From positions 1 through 15,858 of the forward strand of contig CAXYWB010000052.1 of assembly GCA_964292695.1 (NCBI GenBank): a stretch of DNA of 15,858 bases. Direction: 5' to 3'. How positions within the stretch are numbered: the first letter of the stretch is position 1; each line of letters starts with the position of its first letter. Positions 14,940 to 15,858 of this stretch are shown in pieces. The notes under the pieces were generated by a model. It had not been told where the DNA came from. It made no database searches and saw only the letters and a list, made by a program, of their open reading frames with translations. The position numbers and the translations under genes are program-made. This stretch comes from UPXZ01 sp018055865. Its GTDB lineage: Bacteria > Bacteroidota > Bacteroidia > Bacteroidales > Paludibacteraceae.

Positions 14940-15858
14940 ATGAACGAACCAAAATTAAACGTTGGAATTCTTTTCGCAACGAAAATTGAATTTGAGTTAC
15001 AAAATGAATTCGTATTTAATTGTGAAATTGTATCCGGGTTGCACGTTGTTAAGCTGGAAGACAATCAAATAAAGTGGAACAATCAATTATTCCACGAACT
15101 ACTTTTCACGCCCAAAAATGAAGAAACAGATTTTTTCGAGCTGAAAGACGTTGTGATTGGCATCAATTTTCATTGGGAACGAAAAGAAAATCAGCGTTTT
15201 AAGGGAGCATTGAAAATTATTGTTGAGAACGAAAAACTCGCTGCCATCAATGTGATTTCGGTGGAAGATTACCTGACCAGCGTAATATCATCTGAGATGA
15301 GCGCCACAGCTTCACTCGAATTACTGAAAGCACATGCGGTAATTTCGAGGAGTTGGGTGTTAAAGCCAATCATACATGCCCCCCAACCCCCTAAATGGGG
15401 AGTTAAAACTGCGTACCCATCAGCTTATTCACAAATTAAAGGGCTGGCACTAAAAAATCGCCATAATCCAACAGAAGCCGAAGAGTTTTTATGGAACAAT
15501 CTAAAAGGGAAAAATCTGGACGGATATAAATTCAGAAGACAGCACATTATAGGTGATTGTATTGCTGATTTTGTTTGTTTGAATGAAAAATTAATAATTG
15601 AAGTAGACGGGAAGTATCACAATAATCCCGAAATACTTGAATACGATAAACTTCGCACACAACTATTTAAAGAATATGGGTTCAGGGTAATCCGCTTTAC
15701 AAACGAAGAGGTTCTTTTAAATATTGAAAACACCCTAAGTGAAATTAAAGCTGAACTAACGCACAAAAATTCCCCCTTTAGGGGGTTAGGGGGCAGTTTA
15801 GTTTGGTACGAACGCGATGCACACACCAATTTTGATGTTTGTGCCGATGACCATTGCC
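14940..15858 (+). CDS. SpoIID/LytB-domain protein interrupted in frame by a DUF559 nuclease domain; 3' end beyond window
   Basis: The frame is open from the ATG at 14940 to the window end (306 residues). Residues 1-141 are SpoIID/LytB-like: NVGIL at 7-11, ISVEDYLTSVISSEMSA with the likely catalytic Glu E119, and ELLKAHAVISRSW (K130, R137). The same protein resumes at about 288 with VWYERDAHTNFDVCADDHC, the next block expected in this family. In between lies a full DUF559 domain (about 162-271): NPTEAEEFLW, GYKFRRQHIIGDCIADFVC (D210), LIIEVDGKYH (E221, D223), and GFRVIRFTNEEV. The insert is flanked by inverted repeat copies J and K, themselves translated as IHAPQPPKWGV and NSPFRGLGGS. SpoIID-type domains cut glycan strands. 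The start shows no signal peptide. No in-frame ATG, GTG or TTG lies between J and the nuclease core, so the nuclease seems to be made only as part of the fusion. Confidence 0.85.
   Translation, partial: MNEPKLNVGILFATKIEFELQNEFVFNCEIVSGLHVVKLEDNQIKWNNQLFHELLFTPKNEETDFFELKDVVIGINFHWERKENQRFKGALKIIVENEKLAAINVISVEDYLTSVISSEMSATASLELLKAHAVISRSWVLKPIIHAPQPPKWGVKTAYPSAYSQIKGLALKNRHNPTEAEEFLWNNLKGKNLDGYKFRRQHIIGDCIADFVCLNEKLIIEVDGKYHNNPEILEYDKLRTQLFKEYGFRVIRFTNEEVLLNIENTLSEIKAELTHKNSPFRGLGGSLVWYERDAHTNFDVCADDHC
15377..15404 (+). repeat. Repeat copy J, left arm of the DUF559 insert
   Basis: C-rich sense copy (TGCCCCCCAACCCCCTAAAT then GGGGAGTT), translated as HAPQPPKWGV. As in copy C, a C replaces the usual T after the first tract, so CAA is read instead of TAA. 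It matches the reverse of copy K at about 25 of 29 positions, so the two arms can pair across the nuclease segment. Confidence 0.9.
15768..15796 (-). repeat. Repeat copy K, right arm of the DUF559 insert
   Basis: G-rich sense copy (AATTCCCCCTTTAGGGGG then TTAGGGGGCAG), translated as NSPFRGLGGS. Read in reverse it is nearly identical to copy A, 9.4 kb upstream: they differ only in the loop (TAAA against TGAA) and at the last base. Its core stem is a perfect CCCCC/GGGGG. Confidence 0.92.

Larger units (their letters stand above)
15377..15796 (+). mobile_element. Candidate DUF559-nuclease element inserted in frame in the SpoIID-like gene
   Basis: The span between and including inverted copies J and K is 420 bases, an exact multiple of three, and holds only the DUF559 domain. 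DUF559 (PF04480) proteins are Vsr-like, PD-(D/E)XK-type predicted endonucleases. The ExD and ADF motifs are intact, which argues for recent arrival or selection. The segment is visibly more AT-rich than its host gene and neighbours. No intein splice motifs are present (no N-terminal Cys/Ser at the left junction, no HN at the right). I see no clear target-site duplication. That it is mobile is inference from the flanking inverted arms and the interrupted host domain. Confidence 0.6.

Noticed and set aside
15377..15796. Intein or group I/II intron interrupting the SpoIID-like gene
   Set aside because: The left junction has no Cys/Ser nucleophile block, the right has no HN-Cys/Ser/Thr, and no intron RNA core is apparent. 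The insert is simply an open frame with a DUF559 domain.
6393..15796. CRISPR array
   Set aside because: The repeats are irregularly spaced, alternate in orientation, differ in sequence and straddle gene ends; there are no cas genes.
15617..15829. Minus-strand ORF of 70 codons across the DUF559 region
   Set aside because: It is a shadow of the + strand DUF559 frame and has no recognisable motif; its PPNPLKGEF residues are just repeat K read in reverse.

Overview
The window looks like chromosomal DNA of a member of the Bacteroidota, probably Bacteroidales. It carries a SusC/SusD pair, a SusD lipobox, no clear Shine-Dalgarno sites, AT-rich gene leaders, and a run of genes of Bacteroidota type. 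All genes I can support lie on the + strand. I saw no tRNA, rRNA, CRISPR array or classical transposase.

Layout. Bases 3-4972 hold a SusC-type TonB-dependent transporter, cut by the left edge, and its SusD-type lipoprotein. A strong intrinsic terminator closes this pair. From 5226 there follow a NamZ/DUF1343 exo-beta-N-acetylmuramidase, a sodium:solute symporter, a large amidase-like protein (Amidase_3-type halves, golvesin-C-like insert, FnIII, C-terminal GATase-like domain), a secreted calcineurin-type phosphoesterase fused to a PQQ-like propeller, a two-domain glycosyltransferase 2 protein, and a SpoIID/LytB-type protein cut by the right edge. Taken together the set suggests uptake and processing of cell-wall sugars or muropeptides: NamZ would release MurNAc, the symporter would import a sugar, and the amidase-like and SpoIID-like proteins act on peptidoglycan or similar substrates. 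That pathway is inference from family knowledge.

The unusual part lies on top of these genes. From 6393 to 15796 there are eleven copies of a short C-tract/C-tract/G-tract palindromic repeat, and none in the SusCD half. Every copy at a gene 3' end is C-rich in the sense strand and every copy at a gene 5' end is G-rich, so genes are bracketed by inverted arms. Five copies are translated in frame: in two signal-peptide n-regions, in the symporter C-terminus, and on both sides of a complete DUF559 (Vsr-like, PD-(D/E)XK-type) nuclease domain. That nuclease sits in frame inside the SpoIID-like gene, between two inverted copies. The arms around a given gene often share private sequence variants, and single base changes decide whether a copy gives a stop codon or stays open. 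I propose a nuclease-linked repeat system, similar in logic to RAYT/REPIN but built on a different enzyme, as the candidate undescribed biology here.
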